A DNA stretch of 10,384 nt, taken from Chitinophagaceae bacterium UBA5175 (GTDB taxonomy: Bacteria; Bacteroidota; Bacteroidia; Chitinophagales; Chitinophagaceae). Where the stretch lies: NCBI GenBank assembly GCA_002413325.1, contig DHWT01000059.1, positions 1 through 10,384 on the forward strand, read 5' to 3'. Both the position numbers and the translations under genes were made by a program. Shown one piece after another: positions 1 to 7,400 of this stretch (position 1 is its first letter; each line of letters opens with the position of its first letter). The notes beneath the pieces are model-generated. The model made no database searches. It was given only the letters and a program-made list of their open reading frames with translations, and had not been told where the DNA came from.

Positions 1-2622
1 CCCTGGACCCTGCCTTCCAACCTGGGTCTGGCCGTCGGACCGGACATTGAATACTCGTTGGTTCAAACCTTCAATCCATACACCCACTCTCCGGTTCATA
101 TCGTGCTGGCTAAATCCCTGCTGGGTAAATATTTCAAACCGGAAGAGGAGAACGCAGATTTTGGAGCCTGGCAGCCTGCTTCCAAAATACTTCCCTGGAA
201 GATTTTATTTTCTTTTACCGGCACCCGGATGGAGAACTGTCGATATGAACAGCTCATACCCAGCGAAGCGGGCAGCCTGGATCATATCCGCAGCCTGACC
301 CCCGATGCAGATCCTTTCCGGGTCGTTACCGCAGATTTTGTTACCACCGAAGACGGAACCGGCATCGTGCACACCGCGCCTGCTTTTGGAGCAGACGATT
401 TTAAGGCCGGAAAGAAAAACAGGCTCGGGATCCTCGTCCTGGTGGATAAGGAAGGCAAATTCGTGGATGGTGTGGATGAATTCAGCGGCCGGTTTGTAAA
501 AAATTATAAGGATGATCCCGACTATGTGGATGTGAACGTGGACATCTGTGTAAAACTTAAAAAAGAAAACCGGGCGTTTAAAATCGAAAAATACGAACAT
601 ACCTATCCCCATTGCTGGAGAACAGATAAACCCATTCTATATTATCCGCTGGATGCCTGGTTCATTAAAACGACAGCAGTGAAAGACCGTATGGTGGAAC
701 TCAATAAAACCATCCAATGGAAACCGGCATCCACCGGCGAAGGCCGGTTTGGCAACTGGCTGGAGAATATGGTGGACTGGAACCTGAGCCGCAGCCGTTT
801 TTGGGGAACTCCCCTGCCGATCTGGAGAACGGAAAACGGGGAAGAAGAGAAATGCATCGGTTCCATCCGGGAGCTTCTGGATGAAATGGAGCATTCAAAA
901 AAAGTATTCGGTGAAAAAATAAATGAGGGGATCAGCATCCGGACGCTCGACCTGCACAAACCATTTGTAGACGGTATCATCCTGGCCAGCAGCGAGGGAA
1001 AAAAAATGAACCGTATCCCCGATCTCGTGGATGTATGGTTTGATTCCGGGGCCATGCCCTATGCCCAATGGCACTACCCTTTCGAAAACAAGGAGCAATT
1101 CAAAAAAAGCTTCCCGGCTGATTTTATTGCCGAAGGGGTGGACCAGACCCGGGGCTGGTTTTATACATTACACGCACTTGCCGTGATGTTATTCGACGGG
1201 GTCGCCTATAAAACGGTCGTGTCCAACGGGCTCGTCCTGGATAAGAACGGTAATAAAATGAGCAAAAGGGTGGGTAATGTGGTGGATCCCTTTAAAACCA
1301 TTGATCAGTTCGGGGCTGACGCAACCCGCTGGTATTTAATCACCAATGCCTCTCCCTGGGATAGTATGAAGTTCGACCCCGAAGGGATCCGGGAAGTACA
1401 AAGAAAATTCTTCGGCACATTATATAATACCTATCAGTTTTTTGCGCTTTATGCCAATGTGGACGGTTTTGCTTTCAAAGAAGGGTATATACCGCTGGCA
1501 GACAGACCCGAAATTGATAAATGGATATCTTCATCCCTGAACAGCCTGGTGAAAAAAGTGATTGATAGCCTGGATGACTATGAACCTACAGTTGCCGGCC
1601 GCCTGATAGAGGATTTTGTGGATGAAGAACTGAGTAACTGGTATGTACGCCTCAGCAGGCGCCGGTTCTGGAAAGGGGAATATGAACAGGATAAGCGGAG
1701 CGCGTATCAGACTTTATATGAATGCCTGGAAACCCTGAGCAAACTCATAGCGCCCGTATCCCCGTTTTTTGCAGACTGGCTTTTTCAGAACCTGAACCAG
1801 GTTACCGGCAGGTCCGCATTTCAGTCCGTTCATTTTACTGATTTTCCTGAGGTTCAAAACGCTGCCATTGATCAGGATCTGGAAGAAAGAATGAAACTGG
1901 CGCAGGACACTTCTTCCCTGATCCTGTCCCTCCGGAAAAAAATCAATATTAAAGTACGCCAGCCACTTAAAAAAGCCCTGATTCCGGTTTTAAACCCGGG
2001 CATGAAGGCGCAACTGGAAAAAGTAGAAGAACTGATCCGTTCAGAGGTGAATATTAAGGAAATTGAGTACCTGGAAGCCAATAATGAATTTATTCATAAG
2101 CGGATTAAACCGAATTTTGTGTTGCTTGGCAAAAAACTTGGGGCGAAAATGAAGGCGGTTAGCGGGGCATTGGCTAAATTCACCCAGCAGGATATTCATA
2201 ACCTGGAAAAGGAAGGCAAAATCAGGGTTCCTGTTGAGGGGGGGGATTCCGTTGAAATTGCCCTGGAAGAGGTGGAAATCAGCAGTGAGGATGTTCCCGG
2301 CTGGATGGTGGCCTCAAAAGGTCCCTTGACCGTTGCCCTGGATGTTACGGTTACCCCTGAACTGGAAAGGGAAGGGAATGCCCGGGAACTGGTGAACCGG
2401 ATCCAGAAAATCAGGAAAGATCAGGAATTTGAGCTGACTGACCGGATCAACGTACAAATTGGCGGGGCCCAGACATTGGAAGAGACGATAAGAGAATTTA
2501 ATTATTATATTTGCGCGGAAATTTTGGCAGACAAACTTGATTTGGTTGCCGAAGTAACCAATGGCACCTTAATTGAAGTTAATGACGTCCCTTTAACAGT
2601 GTTTGTCACAAAAAAAGCCTAA
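1..2622 (+). CDS. ileS: Isoleucyl-tRNA synthetase, 3' part (5' end outside window)
   Basis: Charges tRNA-Ile with isoleucine in the cytoplasm and edits misactivated valine. The frame is open from base 1, so 873 residues are seen; about 250 N-terminal residues including the HIGH region are missing by comparison with the usual 1,100 or more for the long bacterial form (family knowledge). The TTG at 58 is internal, because the frame reads PWTLPSN and then VGPDIEY upstream of it. Fragment numbering: editing-domain motif GTGIVHTAPAFGADDF at 119-134, the tRNA synthetase motif DWNLSRSRFWGTPLP near 259-273, DVWFDSG near 344, and KMSKR at 419-423 (bases 1255-1269). An anticodon-binding helical domain follows. 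The C-terminus shows no paired-cysteine zinc ribbon, which fits the eukaryotic-like type 2 enzyme rather than the E. coli type. The next gene starts 6 bases after the stop, so the two are probably co-transcribed. Confidence 0.97.
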   Translation, partial: PWTLPSNLGLAVGPDIEYSLVQTFNPYTHSPVHIVLAKSLLGKYFKPEEENADFGAWQPASKILPWKILFSFTGTRMENCRYEQLIPSEAGSLDHIRSLTPDADPFRVVTADFVTTEDGTGIVHTAPAFGADDFKAGKKNRLGILVLVDKEGKFVDGVDEFSGRFVKNYKDDPDYVDVNVDICVKLKKENRAFKIEKYEHTYPHCWRTDKPILYYPLDAWFIKTTAVKDRMVELNKTIQWKPASTGEGRFGNWLENMVDWNLSRSRFWGTPLPIWRTENGEEEKCIGSIRELLDEMEHSKKVFGEKINEGISIRTLDLHKPFVDGIILASSEGKKMNRIPDLVDVWFDSGAMPYAQWHYPFENKEQFKKSFPADFIAEGVDQTRGWFYTLHALAVMLFDGVAYKTVVSNGLVLDKNGNKMSKRVGNVVDPFKTIDQFGADATRWYLITNASPWDSMKFDPEGIREVQRKFFGTLYNTYQFFALYANVDGFAFKEGYIPLADRPEIDKWISSSLNSLVKKVIDSLDDYEPTVAGRLIEDFVDEELSNWYVRLSRRRFWKGEYEQDKRSAYQTLYECLETLSKLIAPVSPFFADWLFQNLNQVTGRSAFQSVHFTDFPEVQNAAIDQDLEERMKLAQDTSSLILSLRKKINIKVRQPLKKALIPVLNPGMKAQLEKVEELIRSEVNIKEIEYLEANNEFIHKRIKPNFVLLGKKLGAKMKAVSGALAKFTQQDIHNLEKEGKIRVPVEGGDSVEIALEEVEISSEDVPGWMVASKGPLTVALDVTVTPELEREGNARELVNRIQKIRKDQEFELTDRINVQIGGAQTLEETIREFNYYICAEILADKLDLVAEVTNGTLIEVNDVPLTVFVTKKA

Positions 2623-2628
2623 AACCAT

Positions 2629-3600
2629 ATGGCAATCAAGAAAAAACCGGTTAAACCGGTTAAAAAAGTGCAACCCAAAAATGCTGCTAAACCAGTAGCT
2701 AAAAAAGCTACTGCCAAAAAGGTAGCACCGGTAAAAACTGTAAAAAAGGAGAGTCCCAAAAAACACACACCTGTGGTAAAGAAACCTGTAGCGACAGCAA
2801 GTAAATCAGTTCATCCGAAAGTTAGTGTTCCAGCAAAAAAACCTGCGACCGTTTCTCATTCAGGTAAAAAACCAGCACCATCAGGCGCAGCAGCCAAAAA
2901 ACCCGCAGCACCTGTTCATCAGTCCAAACTGGTAAACCATTCAACTCCTGCTTCACATGCGCCTGTTGCGGCTAAGCATGTACAACAGCCCGCTGCTGCG
3001 GCAGCCAAAGCCGGTCATAAGGCCGAAGATAAGAAGCCGGTTTTCAAACAACAAGTTAAAAACACCAGTCCTGTTACCGTGAAACCGGAGGCTAAAAAAC
3101 CGGTTCCACCGCCCGTGAAGGCTGTTAAAGTAGTCATACCCGAAATAAAAACTAAAACGGTTCGCAAATACGAACCGGAATTCACAAGATCTGTACTGGA
3201 TATTCACCAGCAGGAACAAACCGGACCCACCATGAGATATAGTGATGCAGAATTAGCCGAATTCAGGGATCTGATTACAAAAAAATTGGATTCAGCGAAA
3301 AAAGAACTGGCTTACCTCCAGGGCCTGATAACCAGACGGGACGAAATGGGAGGAGATGAAACGGATAACCGTTACATGACAATGGAAGATGGAAGCATGA
3401 GCATGGAACGTGAACAACTGAGCCAGATGGCCAGCCGGCAGATTACTTTCATTGATCACTTGGAAAAGGCCATGATGCGGATTGAAAACAAGACGTATGG
3501 AATTTGCCGGGTTACCGGGAAACTGATCGATAAAGCGAGGCTGAAGGCTGTACCTCATGCTACACTCAGCATAGAAGCCAAACAAACTATGAACAAATAG
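2629..3600 (+). CDS. TraR/DksA-family regulator with Lys/Ala/Pro-rich N-terminal tail
   Basis: DksA-type proteins bind the secondary channel of RNA polymerase and tune transcription initiation, often with ppGpp. The protein has 323 residues, about twice the length of ordinary DksA. Residues 1 to about 180 are low-complexity, rich in Lys, Ala, Pro and Val with repeated KKP/KPV units, strongly basic and probably disordered, resembling histone H1-like tails. Residues about 183-323 form the conserved core: a predicted helical hairpin (SDAELAEFRDLITKKL, then a tip with ETDNRYMTMEDGS, then MEREQLSQMASRQ) and the ending YGICRVTGKLIDKARLKAVPHATLS. The C4 zinc finger is degenerate: C293 is the only cysteine seen in the whole protein. 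This degenerate ending is one I recall from Bacteroidota DksA relatives. The ATG is 6 bases after the ileS stop, indicating an operon. Family assignment is firm; the role of the tail is unknown. Confidence 0.9.
   Translation: MAIKKKPVKPVKKVQPKNAAKPVAKKATAKKVAPVKTVKKESPKKHTPVVKKPVATASKSVHPKVSVPAKKPATVSHSGKKPAPSGAAAKKPAAPVHQSKLVNHSTPASHAPVAAKHVQQPAAAAAKAGHKAEDKKPVFKQQVKNTSPVTVKPEAKKPVPPPVKAVKVVIPEIKTKTVRKYEPEFTRSVLDIHQQEQTGPTMRYSDAELAEFRDLITKKLDSAKKELAYLQGLITRRDEMGGDETDNRYMTMEDGSMSMEREQLSQMASRQITFIDHLEKAMMRIENKTYGICRVTGKLIDKARLKAVPHATLSIEAKQTMNK
2693..2713 (+). repeat. 8-bp inverted repeat inside the start of the dksA-like gene
   Basis: CAGTAGCT (2693-2700) and AGCTACTG (2706-2713) are perfect reverse complements separated by AAAAA. 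In the mRNA this would fold into an 8-bp hairpin about 65 bases after the start codon. It lies in the low-complexity Lys/Ala codons, so it may be a chance product of repetitive coding sequence. No T-tract follows, so it is not an intrinsic terminator. Confidence 0.4.
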
Positions 3601-3619
3601 TATTTGTTCTAATCCCCAT

Positions 3620-4066
3620 ATGCAGTCCCGCCTCCTATTTATGGCGATGGCCCTGGCATTGGGAGCTGTGCTCCCCATGCAGGCTGCAATTAATGCCCGG
3701 CTGGCTAAAACATCGGGCGACCCGGTAATGGCGGCTTTTCTGTCATTCGCCATCGGGACGATTGCGCTGATGTTGTTTTTGATGATTGCCGGGCGGTTTC
3801 AATTCCGTTTTCTTTCTACGCAATCACCCTGGTGGATCTGGACAGGCGGCTTGCTGGGAACTTTTTTTGTTGCAGGAATTGTGGTGTTACTTCCCAGACT
3901 GGGCGTGGTATTATCTTTTAGCCTGGTGCTGGCCGGACAAATGTTCGCTGCGGTTTTATTCGACCAGTTTGGATGGCTGGGCACAGCTGTTCGCGAAATC
4001 TCCGCCGGAAAAATCGCCGGCTGCATCCTGCTCATCATCGGCGTGATCCTGATCCGTAAATATTAG
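3620..4066 (+). CDS. YdcZ/DUF606-family small membrane transporter-like protein
   Basis: A 148-residue, very hydrophobic protein, the usual length for the family. It belongs by pattern to DUF606/YdcZ, relatives of the drug/metabolite transporter superfamily; substrates are generally not known. Family marks seen: the N-terminal stretch ALGAVLPMQAAINARLAK (about 13-30), the VLAGQMFAAVLFDQFGWLG region in the second half, and a final helix ending ILLIIGVILIRKY. About four or five membrane segments are apparent (roughly 5-25, 36-58, 70-90, 94-115, 127-146). It starts 19 bases after the dksA-like stop, with no clear promoter or Shine-Dalgarno site, so it may be the last gene of the ileS transcript. 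From memory, lspA often occupies this position in Bacteroidota; it is not here. Confidence 0.85.
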   Translation: MQSRLLFMAMALALGAVLPMQAAINARLAKTSGDPVMAAFLSFAIGTIALMLFLMIAGRFQFRFLSTQSPWWIWTGGLLGTFFVAGIVVLLPRLGVVLSFSLVLAGQMFAAVLFDQFGWLGTAVREISAGKIAGCILLIIGVILIRKY

Positions 4067-4097
4067 CTGACCGTTATTATCAAATCCACTAACTATT

Positions 4098-4952
4098 ATG
4101 GTAGATACACAAGTGAACAATCCCAAGAGCCCGAAATTTGCTGTTAAACGGTACCTCACCAGTATTAAAGAAGAGCTCAGGGGGAAAATTGTATTGGATA
4201 TGCCTGCCGGTAATGGGGTAACGAGTGAAGTGTTACTGGAATTAGGAAGTAAGGTGGAAGCGTATGATTTATTTCCCGAGTATTTTTTATTAAAGGATAT
4301 AGAGTGTAAAAAAGCGGATATAAATACGGGGCTGCCAATAGAAAACAATCATGCTGATTATATTATTTGCCAGGAAGGCATAGAACATTTTAATGATCAG
4401 CTCAAAATGTTTTCCGAATTTAACCGGGTGTTGAAAACAGGAGGCAAATTGATTATCACAACCCCGAGTATTTCAAACCTCGCTGCTAAACTGAGCTATA
4501 CATTATTTGAATCGGAATATTTTCATAAACTGATGCCACCGAACGAAATAGATTCAGTATGGTTTGGTGATAAAACCAATAAAAAAATTTATTACGGGCA
4601 TATTTTCCTGATCGGTATGCAAAAAATGCGGGTTATCGGCAGGGTTTCAGGTTTTAAAATCAGTAAGATCATCTTCATGAGAATAAACAAAACCGCCCTG
4701 GTTCTTTTCCCGTTTTGGTATCCATTTATTTTTTTATCTTCTTATTTTACTTACTTCAAAGCATTAAGGAAAAACAAATCGATCGATTATGATGCTAAAA
4801 AGAAAGTGTATAAGGAACAACTGCAAATTAACATAAGTCCCAAGGTATTGCTGGACAGGCATACTTTCGTTGTTTTCGAAAAGGAATTTGAGATGGAGCA
4901 TGTATATGACCATCTGCTTTCCATTTCGAAACCCCTAAACGAAATTTTATAA
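4098..4952 (+). CDS. Class I SAM-dependent methyltransferase, possibly membrane-associated
   Basis: A 284-residue methyltransferase of the Methyltransf_11/UbiE-like fold; the substrate cannot be read from the sequence. Motif I is VLDMPAGNG (32-40), which forms the SAM-binding loop. D56 in VEAYDLFP is the likely acidic residue contacting the SAM ribose, ADI at 72-74 is the adenine-side position, CQEGIEHF (90-97) is motif post-II, and RVLKTGGKLIITTPS (109-123) is motif III. After the Rossmann core comes a helical region with a hydrophobic aromatic stretch at about 199-221 (LVLFPFWYPFIFL and on) that could touch or cross the membrane. That, with the nearby msbA and wecA-like genes, suggests a lipid or surface-glycan substrate (inference). 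The gene is visibly more AT-rich than ileS, rbfA or the permease gene, and uses many AAA, ATA and TTA codons. This may point to transfer. No promoter was recognised in the 31-base upstream gap. Confidence 0.85.
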   Translation: MVDTQVNNPKSPKFAVKRYLTSIKEELRGKIVLDMPAGNGVTSEVLLELGSKVEAYDLFPEYFLLKDIECKKADINTGLPIENNHADYIICQEGIEHFNDQLKMFSEFNRVLKTGGKLIITTPSISNLAAKLSYTLFESEYFHKLMPPNEIDSVWFGDKTNKKIYYGHIFLIGMQKMRVIGRVSGFKISKIIFMRINKTALVLFPFWYPFIFLSSYFTYFKALRKNKSIDYDAKKKVYKEQLQINISPKVLLDRHTFVVFEKEFEMEHVYDHLLSISKPLNEIL

Positions 4953-4970
4953 GTTTATAATCGCACCATC

Positions 4971-5001
4971 ACCCGGATCTTCACCGGAATGCCGGGGTTT
5001 T
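4971..5001 (+). terminator. Weak candidate terminator after the methyltransferase gene
   Basis: ACCCGG (4971-4976) can pair with CCGGG(G)T (4992-4998), or alternatively CCGG (4984-4987) with CCGG (4992-4995) around an AATG loop. A short TTTT run follows at 4998-5001. The stems are short, so this is only a plausible weak terminator. The rest of the 182-base convergent spacer (4953-5134) is AT-rich; it holds one further short AT stem (TGATTT 5073-5078 with AAATCA 5090-5095) and no gene. Confidence 0.25.
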
Positions 5002-5134
5002 ATCCGAAAGCACCATTATAACACCTATCACCCCTGCGATACCATTAAGCAATGACCTGTCTTATTTTTTAATGATTTTACTGTCAAATAAATCAAAAAT
5101 TATAAGACCGAAAATCAAACCTAAGTAAACCACC

Positions 5135-6955
5135 TTATTTGATCTCCTGCATATCTACCAGCTTCTTGTAGAAGCCGTTTTGTAAAACGAGTTCTTCATG
5201 TGTTCCTCTTTCCACGATGGCTCCTTTTTGCAATACGATAATTTCATTGGAATGCCGGATGGTACTAAGCCGGTGGGCAATCACCACGCATGTCCGGTTT
5301 TGCATCATGTTATTGATGGCATCCTGCACCAGCCGCTCGCTCTCTGTATCCAGGGAAGATGTAGCTTCGTCCAGGATTAAAATGGGCGGATTTTTCAAAA
5401 CCGCGCGGGCAATGGTAACTCTTTGCCGTTCGCCCCCGCTCAGTTTGGAACCCCGGTCCCCGATATTGGTCTCATATCCATCTTCTTTCTGGATAATAAA
5501 CTGGTGGGCATTGGCCACTCGTGCAGCTTCTTCAATTTCCCCGATCGAAGCATCCGGTGTTCCCAGGGCGATATTTGCAGCAATGGTATCATTGAATAAA
5601 ACCGGTTCCTGCGTTACAATACTCATCTGGTCGCGTAATGAATGCAATGAATAATTTTTAATGTTGACCCCGTCTACCAGTAATTCTCCCCCGCTGACGT
5701 CATGAAAACGAGGTATCAGATCGGCAAGTGTTGATTTACCTGCTCCGGACGAACCAACCAATGCAACTGTTTTCCCTTTATTTATTTTGAGGTTGATGTT
5801 ATGCAGTACTTCAACATCATTGTACGTAAAACTGACATTTTTGAATTCTATTGAATCATTAAAAGATGATATCAACTGCGGTTGAGCAGGCTCTTTAATT
5901 ACGATGTCTGCATGTAAAATTTCCTCTACCCGCTTAATGGCAGCAGATCCGCGCTGAGCATTGTAAAATGCGGTGGATAAAGATTTCGCCGGGTTAATGA
6001 TTTGGGTAAAAATGGCAATATAGGCTATAAAGCCCTCAGGTTGTAAAGCATAATTATGACTGAGGATCATTTGTCCGCCGAAGAAAAGGATGCAACTTAG
6101 CACAATCACACCGAGCATTTCTGACATAGGTGAAGCCATATCCCTGCGGAACATGATCTTATTTCTAAGGTTATTCAGGAAATCGTTTGTTTTAAAAAAT
6201 TTGGATTGTAACAGGTTTTCAGCATTGAAAGCTTTAATCACACGAAGGCCACTTAGTGTTTCATCTAAGATGGACATCAATATGCCCAGTTGCTCCTGTG
6301 CCACATTTGATTGTTTTTTCAATGAACGGCTCACGCGGCCGATGATAAATCCTGTTAAAGGGAGCAGAACAAATAAGAACAGGGATAAAGGCGGACTGAG
6401 AAAAATCAGTGTGGCCAGGATAACCAGGATGGTCAGGGGCTCGCGAAAAATACCTTCGAGGGTACTCATTACGCTCCATTCGATTTCATTTACATCATTG
6501 CTCATGCGGCTGATCAGGTCTCCCTTTCGCTGCTCAGTAAAAAACCCCAGCGGCAGGACAAGGATTTTTGAATACAGATCTGCGCGCAGCCTGGTCAATA
6601 CGCGGTTGCGCATCGGTGCGAGAACCCTGTATGCCAGATAAAAGAACAGGTTTTTCAAGAAGATGGAGAAGATAATGATTACACAAATTGCACCGAGAGC
6701 GTAAACAGGTCCGTGCTGGTCAATCAGCTGGCCAAGAATATATTTAATAGAATCAAGCAAACTGGAAGCAGAAAATGAGAGATGCGGCATGGTTTCCACC
6801 CTTTTTTCTTTGCCAAACAAAAGTTGAAGGAAAGGAACCAGCATGGTAAGGGAAACCAGTGAAAATAATACGGAAAGCAGGTTAAAAATGAAATACAGGG
6901 CTATGAATCTTTTTTGGTCCCTTAAGTACTTTAGAATTGTCGAAAATCTTTTCAT
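5135..6955 (-). CDS. msbA: MsbA-type lipid exporter ABC half-transporter (fused TMD-NBD)
   Basis: Inner-membrane ABC exporter of 606 residues (E. coli MsbA has 582), with one transmembrane domain fused to one nucleotide-binding domain and expected to work as a homodimer. MsbA flips lipid A-core; closely similar proteins export other lipids or drugs, so the substrate is inferred. The transmembrane domain occupies about 1-345, with hydrophobic helices near 18-45, 85-112, 170-210 and 280-310. The nucleotide-binding domain starts at about 368 (SIEFKNVSFTYN). Walker A is GSSGAGKST (401-409, K407), the signature is LSGGERQ (505-511), Walker B is ILILDEAT with D529 and E530, and the switch histidine is H561 in VIAHRLST. 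All catalytic residues are present. The gene stands alone on the - strand, divergent from rbfA with 52 bases between the start codons. Confidence 0.93.
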   Translation of the reverse strand: MKRFSTILKYLRDQKRFIALYFIFNLLSVLFSLVSLTMLVPFLQLLFGKEKRVETMPHLSFSASSLLDSIKYILGQLIDQHGPVYALGAICVIIIFSIFLKNLFFYLAYRVLAPMRNRVLTRLRADLYSKILVLPLGFFTEQRKGDLISRMSNDVNEIEWSVMSTLEGIFREPLTILVILATLIFLSPPLSLFLFVLLPLTGFIIGRVSRSLKKQSNVAQEQLGILMSILDETLSGLRVIKAFNAENLLQSKFFKTNDFLNNLRNKIMFRRDMASPMSEMLGVIVLSCILFFGGQMILSHNYALQPEGFIAYIAIFTQIINPAKSLSTAFYNAQRGSAAIKRVEEILHADIVIKEPAQPQLISSFNDSIEFKNVSFTYNDVEVLHNINLKINKGKTVALVGSSGAGKSTLADLIPRFHDVSGGELLVDGVNIKNYSLHSLRDQMSIVTQEPVLFNDTIAANIALGTPDASIGEIEEAARVANAHQFIIQKEDGYETNIGDRGSKLSGGERQRVTIARAVLKNPPILILDEATSSLDTESERLVQDAINNMMQNRTCVVIAHRLSTIRHSNEIIVLQKGAIVERGTHEELVLQNGFYKKLVDMQEIK

Positions 6956-6969
6956 TATTTCCGGATGGT

Positions 6970-6991
6970 GTGTAAACCCGTAAATTTACAC
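6970..6991. promoter_or_regulatory. Palindromic element between divergent msbA and rbfA
   Basis: GTGTAAA (6970-6976) and TTTACAC (6985-6991) form a perfect 7-bp inverted repeat with an 8-base spacer. Nested in it is a perfect 10-base palindrome, GTAAATTTAC (6980-6989). TAAATTTA (6981-6988) differs from the Bacteroidota -7 consensus TAnnTTTG only in the last base, and reads the same on both strands, 19 bases from the rbfA ATG and 25 from the msbA ATG. It could therefore be a shared -7 region, an operator, or both. No good TTG -33 element was found on either strand at the expected distance, so the promoter reading is tentative. Confidence 0.4.
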
Positions 6992-7007
6992 TGAAATCGG
7001 CAATGAT

Positions 7008-7385
7008 ATGAAAGAAGGTAAACGGCAGAAACAGGTTAGTGCCTTATTATTGGAAGAGGTTAACAGGATTTTTCAGAAGCTGGGGCTGAACATGATCCAG
7101 GGTGGCATGGTCTCCATTTCGTCCGTTAAAATAACCCCGGACCTGTTTGAAGCCCGTATTTACCTGAGTTTTTACCAGGTGCCGAAACCGGCGGAGGCAA
7201 TGAAACTGATTGAAGACCGGGCCTGGGAGATCAAGCGGGACCTGGTGAGTTCGATCCGGAATCAGTTAAGAACCATGCCCCAGCTCACCTATTATATTGA
7301 TGATTCCCTGGAGTATGTGGACAAAATGGAAACGCTGTTCCGCGAGATCAAAGAAACCAAGCCCCATACCGGTAATGAATCCTGA
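7008..7385 (+). CDS. rbfA: 30S ribosome-binding factor A
   Basis: A 125-residue protein matching RbfA in length and pattern. It binds the immature 30S subunit near the 5' end of 16S rRNA and helps late maturation and cold adaptation. The N-terminus KRQKQVSALLLEEVNRIFQK is the typical first helix. The central strand region ISSVKITPDLFEARIYLSFY corresponds to the conserved VSxVxxSxDLxxAxVYxS pattern of its KH-like fold. The C-terminal QLRTMPQLTYYIDDSLEY matches the conserved RxLxxRxxPxLxFxxDxSxEY block. The start is the first ATG after the divergent regulatory region. The permease gene follows after 15 bases in the same direction, a pairing I recall as common in Bacteroidota. Confidence 0.95.
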   Translation: MKEGKRQKQVSALLLEEVNRIFQKLGLNMIQGGMVSISSVKITPDLFEARIYLSFYQVPKPAEAMKLIEDRAWEIKRDLVSSIRNQLRTMPQLTYYIDDSLEYVDKMETLFREIKETKPHTGNES

Positions 7386-7400
7386 TTTAATATATCTGCA

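Noticed and set aside
47..298. Possible small gene or an ileS start at TTG 58
   Set aside because: The ileS frame is open to base 1 and reads conserved synthetase sequence before base 58, so the gene simply continues from outside the window. The other frame here is a shadow.
2232..2246. G-run (GAGGGGGGGGATT) in ileS as a possible phase-variable tract or frameshift
   Set aside because: The reading frame continues uninterrupted through it with sensible synthetase sequence to a normal C-terminus, and ileS is essential, so phase variation is not expected.
2645..2661. Two AACCGGTT palindromes as a possible operator
   Set aside because: They encode the KPVKPVK repeat of the protein tail, and the same AACCGG pattern recurs in other KPV/KKP codons. 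Coding repetition explains them well enough not to list as an operator.
3292..3753. 153-codon open frame on the - strand across the dksA-like and YdcZ genes
   Set aside because: It overlaps the conserved DksA core and the start of the YdcZ-family gene; the translation shows no family pattern. It is a shadow frame.
4953..5134. Small RNA or short gene in the convergent spacer
   Set aside because: No open frame with a plausible start and no strong folded structure were seen; only weak stems near each gene end.
6090..6641. 183-codon open frame antisense to msbA
   Set aside because: It lies wholly inside the msbA gene on the other strand, its translation is basic and low in recognisable pattern, and the msbA frame has full motif support. 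It is a shadow frame.
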